DNA of 64,000 nt from Nocardioides sp. W7 (lineage in GTDB: Bacteria; Actinomycetota; Actinomycetes; Propionibacteriales; Nocardioidaceae), in the NCBI RefSeq assembly GCF_022919075.1, contig NZ_CP095078.1, forward strand, positions 2,294,001 through 2,358,000, written 5' to 3'. Below, piece by piece: positions 34,242 to 43,015 of the stretch. The notes beneath the pieces are model-generated. The model had not been told where the DNA came from, searched no databases, and saw only the letters and a list, made by a program, of their open reading frames with translations. How positions within the stretch are numbered: position 1 is the stretch's first letter; every line of letters begins with the position of its first letter. The position numbers were made by a program, and so were the translations under genes.

Positions 34242-35014
34242 CGACCCCGGTGCTCGAGGTGCGCGGACTGGCGTACGCCTACCCCGACGGCCACCAGGCC
34301 CTCTTCGGCGTGGACCTGCACGTCCACCGGGGGGAGCGGGTGGCGCTGCTCGGCCCCAACGGTGCGGGCAAGACCACGCTGGTGCTGCACCTCAACGGGA
34401 TCCTCTCTGCGGGATCCGGGGGGCAGAGCGCCGGCACGGTCGCCGTCAGCGGGCTGCCGGTGGCGAAGGCCCACCTGCAGGAGATCCGGCGTCGCGTCGG
34501 CATCGTCTTCCAGGACCCAGACGACCAGCTCTTCATGGCCTCGGTCCGCCAGGACGTCGCGTTCGGGCCGGCCAACCTGGGGCTGCGGGGGGCCGAGCTG
34601 GAGCGCCGGGTGATGACAGCGCTCGACCTCGTCGGGATGGCCGACTTCGCCGACCGGCCGCCGCACCACCTCTCGTTCGGGCAGCGGCGGCGGGTCGCCG
34701 TCGCGACGGTGCTGGCCATGGAGCCGGAGATCCTGGTCCTCGACGAGCCGTCGTCGAACCTCGACCCCGCCTCGCGCCGGGAGCTCGCCGACATCCTCCG
34801 CTCGCTCGACGTGACCGTCCTGATGGTCACCCACGACCTGCCGTACGCCCTCGAGCTGTGCCCCCGCGCGGTGGTGCTCAGCGAGGGGACCGTGGTGGCC
34901 GACGGGGCGACGTACGACGTGCTGACCGACGACGCGCTGATGCGGGCCAACCGGCTGGAGCTGCCGTTCGGCTTCGACCCCCGGACCACGCGGCCGGTCC
35001 CACCGGCGGGTTGA
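34238..35014 (+). CDS. cbiO: ECF transporter ATP-binding component CbiO
   Basis: ATPase of 258 residues powering the CbiMNQ complex. Walker A GPNGAGKT is at 39-46, the Q-loop GIVFQDPDDQLF near 90, the signature LSFGQRRRVAVAT near 147 and Walker B ILVLDEPSSNLDP after it, followed by the H-loop MVTHDLPYAL. The Q-loop DPDDQ is typical of ECF ATPases. One ATPase for the complex implies a homodimer. It ends the four-gene operon. Confidence 0.94.
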   Translation: MTTPVLEVRGLAYAYPDGHQALFGVDLHVHRGERVALLGPNGAGKTTLVLHLNGILSAGSGGQSAGTVAVSGLPVAKAHLQEIRRRVGIVFQDPDDQLFMASVRQDVAFGPANLGLRGAELERRVMTALDLVGMADFADRPPHHLSFGQRRRVAVATVLAMEPEILVLDEPSSNLDPASRRELADILRSLDVTVLMVTHDLPYALELCPRAVVLSEGTVVADGATYDVLTDDALMRANRLELPFGFDPRTTRPVPPAG

Positions 35015-35054
35015 TAGCCTCCACCCGACCAGAGCAGCGGCACCCGAGGAGACG

Positions 35055-35312
35055 ATGGTGAGCAAGGACAACGACACGTCCTCCCTCGAGCGTGAGATCG
35101 AGGAGACCCGCGAGCGGCTCGCCACGACGATCGACCAGCTGATCTACCGCTCGAGCCCGAAGACGATCGTGGGCCGCGAGGTCGCGACGCTCAAGGCGCA
35201 CTTCGTCGACACCGCGACCGGGCAGCCGCGCACCGACAACATCCTCAAGGTCGTCGGCGGCGTCGTGGGCGCCGTCGTGCTGATCGTCGTCGTCCGGAAG
35301 GTCGTCAAGTAG
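35055..35312 (+). CDS. DUF3618-domain protein
   Basis: Protein of 85 residues. The N-terminal two thirds hold the DUF3618 block (LEREIEETRERLATTIDQLIYRSSPKTIVGREVATLKAHF), and a C-terminal TM helix (VVGGVVGAVVLIVVVRKVV) anchors it. Function unknown. GAGGAG precedes the ATG. It is followed after 4 nt by a GroES-like gene, an order I have seen repeatedly in actinobacteria, which suggests a common envelope-linked task. Confidence 0.88.
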   Translation: MVSKDNDTSSLEREIEETRERLATTIDQLIYRSSPKTIVGREVATLKAHFVDTATGQPRTDNILKVVGGVVGAVVLIVVVRKVVK

Positions 35313-35316
35313 CTCC

Positions 35317-35640
35317 ATGACCGACAAGACCCCCATCAAGATGCTGCACGACCGCATCCTCGTGGAGGTCGACCGCGACGCCGGCGAGCGCCGGTCGACC
35401 GGCGGCATCGTGATCCCCGCGACCGCGGCCATGGGCGCCCGGCGGCTGTCCTGGTCCAAGGTGGTCGCGGTCGGCCCGCAGGCGCGTGCCGTCGTGGCGG
35501 GCGACCAGGTGCTCTTCGACCCCGAGGACAAGTCCGAGGTCGAGGTCCACGGCGAGACCTACATCGTGATGCGCGAGCGCGACGTGCACGCCGTCGCCGC
35601 CGACCGGCTCGGCGACGAGGCCACCGGCCTCTACCTCTGA
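35317..35640 (+). CDS. Orphan GroES-like co-chaperonin
   Basis: Cpn10-fold protein of 107 residues. The family pattern is clear: PIKMLHDRILVEVDRDAGERRSTGGIVIPATA, with the mobile loop in the place of GGIVIP, and GDQVLFDPEDKSEVEVHGETYIVMRERDV. No groEL is adjacent and the C-terminus (HAVAADRLGDEATGLYL) is longer than in housekeeping GroES. It is probably a specialised paralogue translated with the DUF3618 protein. Confidence 0.85.
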   Translation: MTDKTPIKMLHDRILVEVDRDAGERRSTGGIVIPATAAMGARRLSWSKVVAVGPQARAVVAGDQVLFDPEDKSEVEVHGETYIVMRERDVHAVAADRLGDEATGLYL

Positions 35641-35737
35641 CGTCGTCCTGCCCCGCCCGGGAGCGGGCGCCGCGGCGACCCTTCGTCTGCAGTGCGTGGG
35701 CGGAGTGGGACGGGCCCGCCGCGGGCACTGGGCCAAG

Positions 35738-36997
35738 GTGAACATCGGTCCCGGAGCCTTGCTGGGCGGACGCTACGAGCTGGTCGCGCTGCTGGGCAGC
35801 GGCGGCACGTCCGACGTCTACCGGGCCGAGGACCGGGTGCTGTGCCGGTCCGTGGCGGTCAAGGTGCTGCGCGACTCGCCGGACACCGACGGCGACCGGG
35901 CCCGCTTCGCGGCGGAGGCGCGGACTCTGGCCGGCCTCGCGCACCCGGGCCTCGTGCGGCTCCTGGACGCCGACGGCGAGGGGGACCATCCCTACCTGGT
36001 CCTGGAGCTGGTGGTCGGACAGACGTGGGGGCAGCTCCTGGCCGGCCGGCCGGCCGACCCGCAGGAGGTCGCCGGGGTCGGCGGCCAGGTCGCCGCCGCG
36101 CTGGCCGCGGCCCACGCCGTCGGGGTCATGCACCGCGACGTGAAGCCCGGCAACGTCCTCGTCGACGGGTCCGGTCGGGCTCGCCTGGCCGACTTCGGGA
36201 TCGCCCGGCTGGTCGGGGAGACCGTCCGGCACACCCGCACGGGCTACACCGTCGGGACCGCGGCCTACCTGGCTCCCGAGCAGGTCCGCGGCGCCGAGCT
36301 CACGACCGCCGTCGACGTCTACGCACTTGGCCTGGTGCTGCTCGAGGCCGTCACCGGCACGCGCGCGTTCCCGGGCACCTCGGTCGAGACCGCCCTCGCT
36401 CGGCTGGAGCACGGCCCGGCGATCCCCGTCTCGCTGCCTCGCGGGTGGCCGAGGCTGCTGGCGGCGATGACGGCCACCGACCCGCGGGACCGACCGACGA
36501 GCGCCGAGGTCGCCGGGCGGCTACGTCAGCTGGCGGACCCGGCTGCGGTGGTCGACCCCGTCCCGGAGGATCCGACCCAGGACCTGGTGGCCGGCGGGCG
36601 GCGGCCGTGGTGGCTGCCGGTCTCGCTCGTCGCTGCCGTGCTCGCGCTCCTGCTGGTCGCCGCGGGGGTCGTGGGTCTCACCGACGGGAGCGAGGAGCCC
36701 CCGGTCGCAGGCGCGCGCCCGTCCCGTACCTCCCCGTCCCCGCCGGCGGCCGGCACCGGGACGCCGAGCAGTGCCCCAACCGTCGGGACCGTCGCGGAGG
36801 CGACGCCGCAGGCCGCGGTCCTCGCCCCGGTCTCGGAGCAACCGACCGGCCGAGCCCTGGAGCAGACCCGGAAGTCGACCAAGGCGGACCGGGCGAAGGC
36901 GAAGGCGAAGGCGAAGGCGAAGGCGAAGGGCAAGGCGAAGGCGAAGGCGAAGGGCAAGGCGAAGAAGGGCGCGAAGAAGGGCAAGGGAAAGCGCTGA
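35738..36997 (+). CDS. Membrane Ser/Thr protein kinase with lysine-rich tail
   Basis: PknB-type kinase of about 419 residues. From the GTG at 35738 the kinase domain has the glycine loop LLGSGGTSDVY, Lys42 (VAVKVLRD), the catalytic loop HRDVKPGN with Asp134, and DFG at 152-154, then APEQVRG. One TM helix lies near 289-313. The extracytoplasmic part is Pro/Ser/Thr-rich and ends in about 38 residues made almost only of Lys, Ala and Gly. No PASTA domain is present. A GTG at 35696 is an alternative start. Ligand and substrates are unknown. Confidence 0.9.
   Translation: MNIGPGALLGGRYELVALLGSGGTSDVYRAEDRVLCRSVAVKVLRDSPDTDGDRARFAAEARTLAGLAHPGLVRLLDADGEGDHPYLVLELVVGQTWGQLLAGRPADPQEVAGVGGQVAAALAAAHAVGVMHRDVKPGNVLVDGSGRARLADFGIARLVGETVRHTRTGYTVGTAAYLAPEQVRGAELTTAVDVYALGLVLLEAVTGTRAFPGTSVETALARLEHGPAIPVSLPRGWPRLLAAMTATDPRDRPTSAEVAGRLRQLADPAAVVDPVPEDPTQDLVAGGRRPWWLPVSLVAAVLALLLVAAGVVGLTDGSEEPPVAGARPSRTSPSPPAAGTGTPSSAPTVGTVAEATPQAAVLAPVSEQPTGRALEQTRKSTKADRAKAKAKAKAKAKGKAKAKAKGKAKKGAKKGKGKR
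36892..36990 (+). repeat. Hexanucleotide repeat encoding the Lys-Ala-rich kinase tail
   Basis: Units of GCGAAG and variants (GGCAAG, AAGAAG) run in frame through the last 100 bp of the kinase gene, giving KAKAKAKAKGKAKAKAKGK and similar. The unit is a multiple of three, so slippage would change tail length without shifting the frame. Confidence 0.85.
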
Positions 36998-37010
36998 CTA
37001 CGGTGGGTGC

Positions 37011-37667
37011 ATGAGTGCACGCGTGGTGGTCGTCGTCGGGGCAGGTCCAGGGGTCAGCGGTTCGCTGGCGAAGGCGTACGCCGCGGAGGGTTGGTCGGTC
37101 GGTCTGCTCGGGGCGGACGGTGAGCGGGTCGTCGAGCTGGCCGACCAGGTCAGCGGTCTCGGGGCCGAGGTCGAGTCGGCGGTCGTCGACGTGACCGACA
37201 CCGAGGCGGCGGCCCTCGCCGTACGACGGGTCGCGGAGCGGCTCGGACACATCGACGTCCTGCACTTCAACCCCAGCGCGTTCCGGGAGAAGGACCCGCT
37301 GGAGCTGACCGTGACCGAGCTGCTGGCCGACGTCGCGCTCGGCGTCGGGGCGCTGCTGACCGCCGTGCAGGCCGCTCGCCCCTACCTGTCGGCGGGCGGG
37401 CGGGTCACCGTCACCGGCAGCATGGCCGCCGACCAGCCGTGGCACCGGGCGGCCTCGCTCGGCGTGCAGAAGGCCGGGGTGCGCAACCTCGTGCACAGCC
37501 TCGACGCGACCCTGAAGGAGGAAGGCATCCGCGCCGTCTCGGTCACCGTCCGCGGCACCCTCGGGACCGAGGGTCCGTTCACCCCCGACCGGGTCGCCGA
37601 GGCGCTGCTCGCCGCGGCCCGCCAGGACGAGTCGGGCTGGCGCACCGAGATCCCCTACGAGGGATAG
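37011..37667 (+). CDS. SDR-family oxidoreductase
   Basis: Short-chain dehydrogenase/reductase of 218 residues. The Rossmann nucleotide-binding motif is near the start (VVVVGAGPGVSGSLAKAYA), NPSAFREKD takes the place of the usual NNAG, and RVTVTGSMAADQPWHRAASLGVQKAGVRNL holds the catalytic Ser and Lys, but the expected Tyr of YxxxK is replaced (SLGVQK). Activity may therefore be altered. The start is the ATG at 37011. It is followed by a terminator. Confidence 0.82.
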   Translation: MSARVVVVVGAGPGVSGSLAKAYAAEGWSVGLLGADGERVVELADQVSGLGAEVESAVVDVTDTEAAALAVRRVAERLGHIDVLHFNPSAFREKDPLELTVTELLADVALGVGALLTAVQAARPYLSAGGRVTVTGSMAADQPWHRAASLGVQKAGVRNLVHSLDATLKEEGIRAVSVTVRGTLGTEGPFTPDRVAEALLAAARQDESGWRTEIPYEG

Positions 37668-37670
37668 CGA

Positions 37671-37700
37671 GAGGCCCCACCGGCGAACCGGCGGGGCCTC
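37671..37700. terminator. Hairpin terminator between SDR and metallophosphoesterase genes
   Basis: Positions 37671-37683 pair with 37688-37700 with one mismatch, closed by the loop CGAA. It lies 4 nt after the SDR stop and 25 nt from the convergent gene's stop, so it can end both transcripts. Confidence 0.8.
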
Positions 37701-37724
37701 TGCGTCATCGGCTCAGCGAGCGGC

Positions 37725-40700
37725 TCAGCGCCTCCGCGGCTTCTTCACCACCTTCACCGAGAAGGTCGTGCGGCTCGCGGCGACGTCGGCGTTGCCGAGG
37801 TAGTGCACCGAGAAGGTCCGCCGGCCCGGCCGGTACGACGCCTTCAGCCGGACCACGGCGCGGCCGTTGCGGTTGACGGTGGCGGTGCCGACCCGGCGGC
37901 CGCCGTACCGGATCTCGACCCGGCCGGACGGCCGGACCGACCCGGCGGCGACCTGGACCCGCACGGCGAACGGCTTGTTGCGGGTCACCTTGCGGGCGGT
38001 CGGCGTGGCCCTGACCGTCGAGGCCCGCGGGGGGAGGGCAGTGACGCGCAGGGCCACCGACGTGCTGGTCGCAGCGAGGCCGTCGTTGCCGGAGTACGAC
38101 ACGGTGAGGTCGTGGCTGCCGACCGCGAGCGTGCTCGGCAGCGGGACCGTCGCGAGGTCGGACGTCACCGCGGCCGAGCCGAGCTCGGTGCCGCCCTCGC
38201 TGACCGTCACGGTGCCCGTGGTGGGCAGCCCCGCGCCGTCGACCCGCACCGAGACCGAGCCGGCGGTGCCGACGGTGACCGGCGCGGCCTCGGCGGTCAC
38301 CAGGGCGCCACCACGCTCGACCGTGAGCGTCGTGGTGCCGCTCGCCGGCTTCAGCGCGTCGCTGCCGCTGTAGTCGACGGCGAGGGTGTGCGTCCCGGGC
38401 CGGGTGCCGGCCGGCACCTGGACCGAGGCGACGCCGTCCACGACCTCCGCCGACGCCAGCGGCGTGCCGCCCTCGCTGAGGGTGACCGTGCCGCCGGTGT
38501 CCCGGGCGCCGGAGACGGTGACCGGGACGGTCGCGACCGCCCCGTACGCCACGGTGACCGGGGTGGCCACCAGGGTGGCGTCGACCTGACCGGTCCGGAA
38601 GACGGCCGGCTCGGCGACGGCCGAGCCGCCGTCGGCGGTCGCCGCCGTCACGATCCAGCCGTACGACGTCCCGGCGTCCAGGCCCGTCCACGTCGCCGTG
38701 GCGGTCTCGCCAGCCGTGACCTCGTCGGTGCCGAGCACCTCGGTCGGGACGTAGGCCGCGACCGAGTCGGTGCTGAACGAGGTCATCCGGGTGGAGAGGT
38801 CGACCGGCAGCACCATGTTGTCCTCCGAGCCGTTGTAACGCGGCTTGGTCTGGCTGCCGTCGGCGCGGAGGTCGTACTCCGTGGCGCCGAAGTCGTCCAG
38901 GTACGGCGAGTAGGTGTCGATGCTCATCTCGCCGCGCTCGACGTCGAACTGCAGCATCCGCAGGAAGCTCGCGCCGAACTGCAGCCGGTCGGTCGCCTTG
39001 TGGTCGGCGTCGCCGTCGCCGTCGACGTCGATGTTGCCGCTCTCGTCGACCTTGTCGGGGAACAGCTGGCCCGCGCCGACCGTGTAGAACTGGTAGTCCG
39101 CGAGCAGCTCCACCACGTTGTGGAACACCGTGGCCCCGCCCTTGACCTTCGTCTTCAGGTTGGTGCCGACGCCGTGCTCGTGGCCCGCGAGGACCAGGAA
39201 GACGTTGGCGTTCCTCTCGACGACCTGCTTGTAGAGGAACGACCCGTCGGGCGCGGAGAACGCCGCCCCGCGAGCGTCGGGCGCCGACGACGGCTTCAGG
39301 TAGTCGTGCGAGAGCAGGATCCCGTTGCGGTCGTGGTAGCGCTGGAAGACCGAGCTCGCCCAGGCGGCCTCCTCCTTCGACACGCCGTAGGAGAGCCCGA
39401 CGGCGACGAAGTCCAGCCCGCCGGCGGAGAACAGCACGTAGTTGTTCTGGCTGTCCGTGCCGGGCTCGACGACGGTGCCGCTGGCGTCCGTCTTCTCGTC
39501 CCAGGCGTGGTACGACGCGCCGGCCGGCCACCGCTTCGCCGCCTCGTAGTAGCGACCCGGCCCGAAGGTCTGGCTGAACCGCGAGGTCGCGCCGGTCTCG
39601 GCACCGAGCTGGTTGTCGTGGTTGCCCGCGATGACCTGGTTGACCACGCCTGCGTCGTCCAGGATCTTCTGGAAGCCGGAGGTCTGCTCGAACTCCCGCT
39701 CGACCTGCTCGGCGAGCCCGGGCCGCACCAGCTCACCGGACGCGTTGCGCAGGTCGGGGTTGTGGTAGTCGTTCTCGATGACGTCGCCGGTGTGGGCGTT
39801 GTAGGCGATCTTGCGCTCCTCGGCGTTCGCCGCGATCCACTCCGTGGTGGAGCGGTACGCCGCCTGCCAGATCGCCTGCTCGTCGGCCTCCATGACGTCG
39901 GAGTCCTCGGCGATGCCGTCCCAGTCGTCGTACGTGCCGCCCGCGGCGCCCTCGGCGAGGTACTGGGTGTCGGTGAAGTGGGTGAGGGCGAAGTCGTAGT
40001 CCTTCGGGTCCTCGAAGCGGTCCTTGTCGTCCTGGGCGGAGGCGTCGTGCGGCGACAGGTCGTCGGCGAACGGGTCCTCGCCGGTGACCAGGACGTGCAC
40101 GGTGCCGTCGTCGAGGAACGCGGGCCGGGTCGGGGCGGTCAGGACGGTGTTGCCGTCGGTCCGGCCGCGGGCGCTGGTGAGCACCACCCACTCCTCGTCC
40201 CGGGTGTCCCAGGCGCGCAGCGACACGGTCCGAGCCGGGTCGATGACACCCTCCCAGCGCAGCACCGGCGCGGTCGCGTCCGTGCCGACCGCGAGGTCGT
40301 AGCGCTGGAAGACCACGTCGCCGCTCGACGGGGTGTCGATGGTGCGGCTGTCGAAGGGCTGGAGCGAGCGGATCCGGGTGACCGGGTCGCCGGCCACGTC
40401 GAGCCGGGTCGGCACCTCGGCCGCCGTGCCCTGGTAGCCCACCATCGGCAGCACCACGTCGGCCTGGGTGAAGGTCGCCGTCATCGGCACCCCCTCCTCG
40501 CCGCCGAGGGTCGCCGACAGCTCGGCGCTCTCGCCCTCGACCGTCGAGTCGAGCGCGGAGGGGATCTCCGGGATCGAGACGGAGGTGAACTCGACGGTCC
40601 GGGTCGCCGCGTTGCCGAGCGAGTCGACGGTGGCGACGCTCAGGACGTGCGGCCCGGCCGCCAGACCGTGGCCGATCTCGGTGCCGTTGGTGATCGGCTG

Positions 40701-42944
40701 GCCGTCGAGCTGGATGCTGCTGCTCGCGACGCCGGTGGCGTCCTCGAGCTGCATGGCCAGCACGACGGTGGAGGTGAGCCGCTGGCCCGCGGCGGGCACG
40801 CTGCTGGTGACCACCGGGGCGCTGTTGTCGACGGTGAACCGGCGGGTCGAGGACTTCTCGCCGACGGTCGCGGTGACGGTGTGCCGGCCGTCGGCCAGCT
40901 CGGTGCTGTCGAGGTCGGCGCGCAGGCCCTGCGGCGGCAGCGCCGTACCGTCCTCGGCGGTGAGCTCGAAGCGGTACTGCGCGTCGTAGGTGGAGTTGAA
41001 CGACGACCCGCAGTTCCCGTCGCCGAACCAGGTCGTGATCGGCTGGCCGAGGCTGTACGTCGAGGAGCCGATCGTGACCGTCTTCTCGGCGACGAACCGG
41101 GTCAGCGGGGAGGCCGCGCCGGCGGCGGGAACCAGCTCGACGTCGCGGACCAGGAAGTCGTCGTAGTTGTCGCACCCGCCGGGGGTCAGGCTGCCGTGGT
41201 TGGAGCCGGCCACGATCTCGACGACGTTGGTGCCCGGCACCAGGTACTCGTTCGGGAGGACCAGATCGGCGGTCTCCTGGGCCCACAGGCCGAGCGGCAG
41301 CTCGATGCCGTTGACGCGGACCACGTTGTCGTAGCCCTCGTCCGCACCGTTGCCGCCGACCCACATCCGCAGGTGGGCGTCGCCGCTGCCGAGGGTGTCG
41401 ATGGTGCGGGTGGTCGGGGCGCCTTCGACGGTGAAGGGCAGCACCAGGTCGACCATGTTGGTGGCGGCCGCACCGCAGGTGCCGTCGCCGAGGTTCCAGG
41501 TCGGGTGGCCGTCGGCGGTGCCGGTCTTGACGACGCCGGAGGAGCCGGCGGTGCCGAGGGTGGCGGTGCCGGTCCCCAGCAGCAGCTGGACGGAGTCCTG
41601 CCAGATCTTGAAGTCGTCGCGGTTGGCGCAGGTGGCGCCGCCGCTGGTGCCGTTGTAGTCGCCGGTCACCACCGCGATGGTGTTGGCGCCGGGCCGCAGG
41701 TAGCGGTTCGGCAGCTCGACCTCGACCTGCTCCGAGCCGGTCTCGCCGTAGTCGCCCCCGAGCGAGACCCGGTGGCCGTTGACCTCCAGGCGGTTGTGGT
41801 AGCGCGACTCGATCGAGTTGCCGGAGGCGACGGTCAGCCGCAGCGTGGCGGTGCCCGAGGCCAGGGTCTCGGCGTTCCGCGCCGGCTCGTCGTCCACCTC
41901 GAGGGAGGCGACGGTGCCCTCGTCGCCGACCCGCACCGCGGCGGTCACCGGCTGGTCGCCGTGCACGACGGTGCCGTCCGAGGGCCGCAGCTGCGGGGCG
42001 CCCGCGGGGGAGTTGTTGATGCTGAACGCCGCGCTGTCGTCGGCACCCGATGCCGTGGTGGCGGTCAGCGTGTAGTCGCCGTTCGCCAGCTCCCGGGTGT
42101 CCAGGTCGGCCCGCAGCCCGTGGGTCGAGCCGGGCTCGCCGCTGACGATGAAGGTCAGGTCGACCTTGTCGACCTTGGTGCCACCGTCCCCGCAGATGCC
42201 GTCGGAGAGCGTGTAGCTGAAGTTGTTGGCCTCACCGTCGACCACCACGCCCAGCGAGCTCACGCTCAGGCTGGAGATGGTGAAGTCGTCCTTGTTGATG
42301 CACCAGACGCCCTCGCCGTTGGGGTTCACGTGCCAGTTGCCGGCGGGCACGTTGGGGCGCGAGCTGGTCCCGGCGTAGTAGGTCGGCGCACCGTCGGCGT
42401 GCACCGTGATGGTGTTCTCGCCGTCGTGGAGCCACTTCGTGGGGAACGGCAGGCTGCCGTGGTCGCCGCCGGCGATCGTCGGCAGGTAGTTGCGGTCCGC
42501 CTTGTCGGCCTCGGCCTCGCCGTGCCCGTTGACGGTGAAGTAGTCGCCGAACTCGGCCCCGGTGCCGTTGCCGCCCATGTCGAGGTCGAGGTACGACGTG
42601 CCGGGGGACTTCGAGGCGCCCGAGCCGTCGGTGAGCGTCTTCACGACGCTGCCCGAGCCGTCGGCGATCGTCAGCGCGGTGACCGGGTCACCCTCGACCG
42701 TGGCCTCTGCGCCGAGGGCGGACACGCCCTCGAGGGTCTCGCCGCCCTGCAGGTCGAGGACAGGGTCGCCACCCTCGGTGGCGGCCGGCGCTGCTGCTGA
42801 CGGGGCTGCTGCGGATGCTGCGGCGGCGGGTGCCGGGCCGGGAGCGGCGTACGCCGTCCCCGAGCCCGCGACCATCGCCAGGACGGCCGTGGACGCGACG
42901 AGGACCGCGCGGCCCCGCCTGCCCGTGACCAGCTGGTGCTTCAT
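37725..42944 (-). CDS. Giant secreted metallophosphoesterase with Ig-like repeats
   Basis: Exported protein of 1739 residues. A signal peptide (ends AYA at 33) leads to an Ala/Pro linker and three repeats (about 90-260, 360-500, 515-655), each with a C-x-N-x-DDF motif (Cys215, 439, 591) and a GDG/SDG-x-CG motif (Cys251, 490, 645). Ig-like segments follow. The calcineurin-like phosphoesterase domain spans about 980-1290 (HFTDTQY, HTGDVIEND, GNHDNQ, AGHEHG, all metal-binding). Three Ig-like Big_3-type domains with VTVSEGGT-like strands and a basic end close the protein. It probably degrades extracellular phosphoesters while bound to the wall or a polymer; the substrate is unknown. Confidence 0.87.
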   Translation of the reverse strand: MKHQLVTGRRGRAVLVASTAVLAMVAGSGTAYAAPGPAPAAAASAAAPSAAAPAATEGGDPVLDLQGGETLEGVSALGAEATVEGDPVTALTIADGSGSVVKTLTDGSGASKSPGTSYLDLDMGGNGTGAEFGDYFTVNGHGEAEADKADRNYLPTIAGGDHGSLPFPTKWLHDGENTITVHADGAPTYYAGTSSRPNVPAGNWHVNPNGEGVWCINKDDFTISSLSVSSLGVVVDGEANNFSYTLSDGICGDGGTKVDKVDLTFIVSGEPGSTHGLRADLDTRELANGDYTLTATTASGADDSAAFSINNSPAGAPQLRPSDGTVVHGDQPVTAAVRVGDEGTVASLEVDDEPARNAETLASGTATLRLTVASGNSIESRYHNRLEVNGHRVSLGGDYGETGSEQVEVELPNRYLRPGANTIAVVTGDYNGTSGGATCANRDDFKIWQDSVQLLLGTGTATLGTAGSSGVVKTGTADGHPTWNLGDGTCGAAATNMVDLVLPFTVEGAPTTRTIDTLGSGDAHLRMWVGGNGADEGYDNVVRVNGIELPLGLWAQETADLVLPNEYLVPGTNVVEIVAGSNHGSLTPGGCDNYDDFLVRDVELVPAAGAASPLTRFVAEKTVTIGSSTYSLGQPITTWFGDGNCGSSFNSTYDAQYRFELTAEDGTALPPQGLRADLDSTELADGRHTVTATVGEKSSTRRFTVDNSAPVVTSSVPAAGQRLTSTVVLAMQLEDATGVASSSIQLDGQPITNGTEIGHGLAAGPHVLSVATVDSLGNAATRTVEFTSVSIPEIPSALDSTVEGESAELSATLGGEEGVPMTATFTQADVVLPMVGYQGTAAEVPTRLDVAGDPVTRIRSLQPFDSRTIDTPSSGDVVFQRYDLAVGTDATAPVLRWEGVIDPARTVSLRAWDTRDEEWVVLTSARGRTDGNTVLTAPTRPAFLDDGTVHVLVTGEDPFADDLSPHDASAQDDKDRFEDPKDYDFALTHFTDTQYLAEGAAGGTYDDWDGIAEDSDVMEADEQAIWQAAYRSTTEWIAANAEERKIAYNAHTGDVIENDYHNPDLRNASGELVRPGLAEQVEREFEQTSGFQKILDDAGVVNQVIAGNHDNQLGAETGATSRFSQTFGPGRYYEAAKRWPAGASYHAWDEKTDASGTVVEPGTDSQNNYVLFSAGGLDFVAVGLSYGVSKEEAAWASSVFQRYHDRNGILLSHDYLKPSSAPDARGAAFSAPDGSFLYKQVVERNANVFLVLAGHEHGVGTNLKTKVKGGATVFHNVVELLADYQFYTVGAGQLFPDKVDESGNIDVDGDGDADHKATDRLQFGASFLRMLQFDVERGEMSIDTYSPYLDDFGATEYDLRADGSQTKPRYNGSEDNMVLPVDLSTRMTSFSTDSVAAYVPTEVLGTDEVTAGETATATWTGLDAGTSYGWIVTAATADGGSAVAEPAVFRTGQVDATLVATPVTVAYGAVATVPVTVSGARDTGGTVTLSEGGTPLASAEVVDGVASVQVPAGTRPGTHTLAVDYSGSDALKPASGTTTLTVERGGALVTAEAAPVTVGTAGSVSVRVDGAGLPTTGTVTVSEGGTELGSAAVTSDLATVPLPSTLAVGSHDLTVSYSGNDGLAATSTSVALRVTALPPRASTVRATPTARKVTRNKPFAVRVQVAAGSVRPSGRVEIRYGGRRVGTATVNRNGRAVVRLKASYRPGRRTFSVHYLGNADVAASRTTFSVKVVKKPRRR

Positions 42945-43015
42945 CTCTCGGTGTCTCCTTCATGGGGGCCTGCACGGTGTGGCTGTTCAGGGAGCGGTTC
43001 TTCGGAGGTGCTTCT

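Noticed and set aside
36892..36990. Possible minisatellite
   Set aside because: It is coding sequence for the kinase's lysine-rich tail, without spacers.
37803..42800. A 1665-codon open frame antisense to the metallophosphoesterase gene
   Set aside because: A shadow frame in high-GC DNA; the sense strand has a signal peptide, repeats and metal motifs, the antisense has none.
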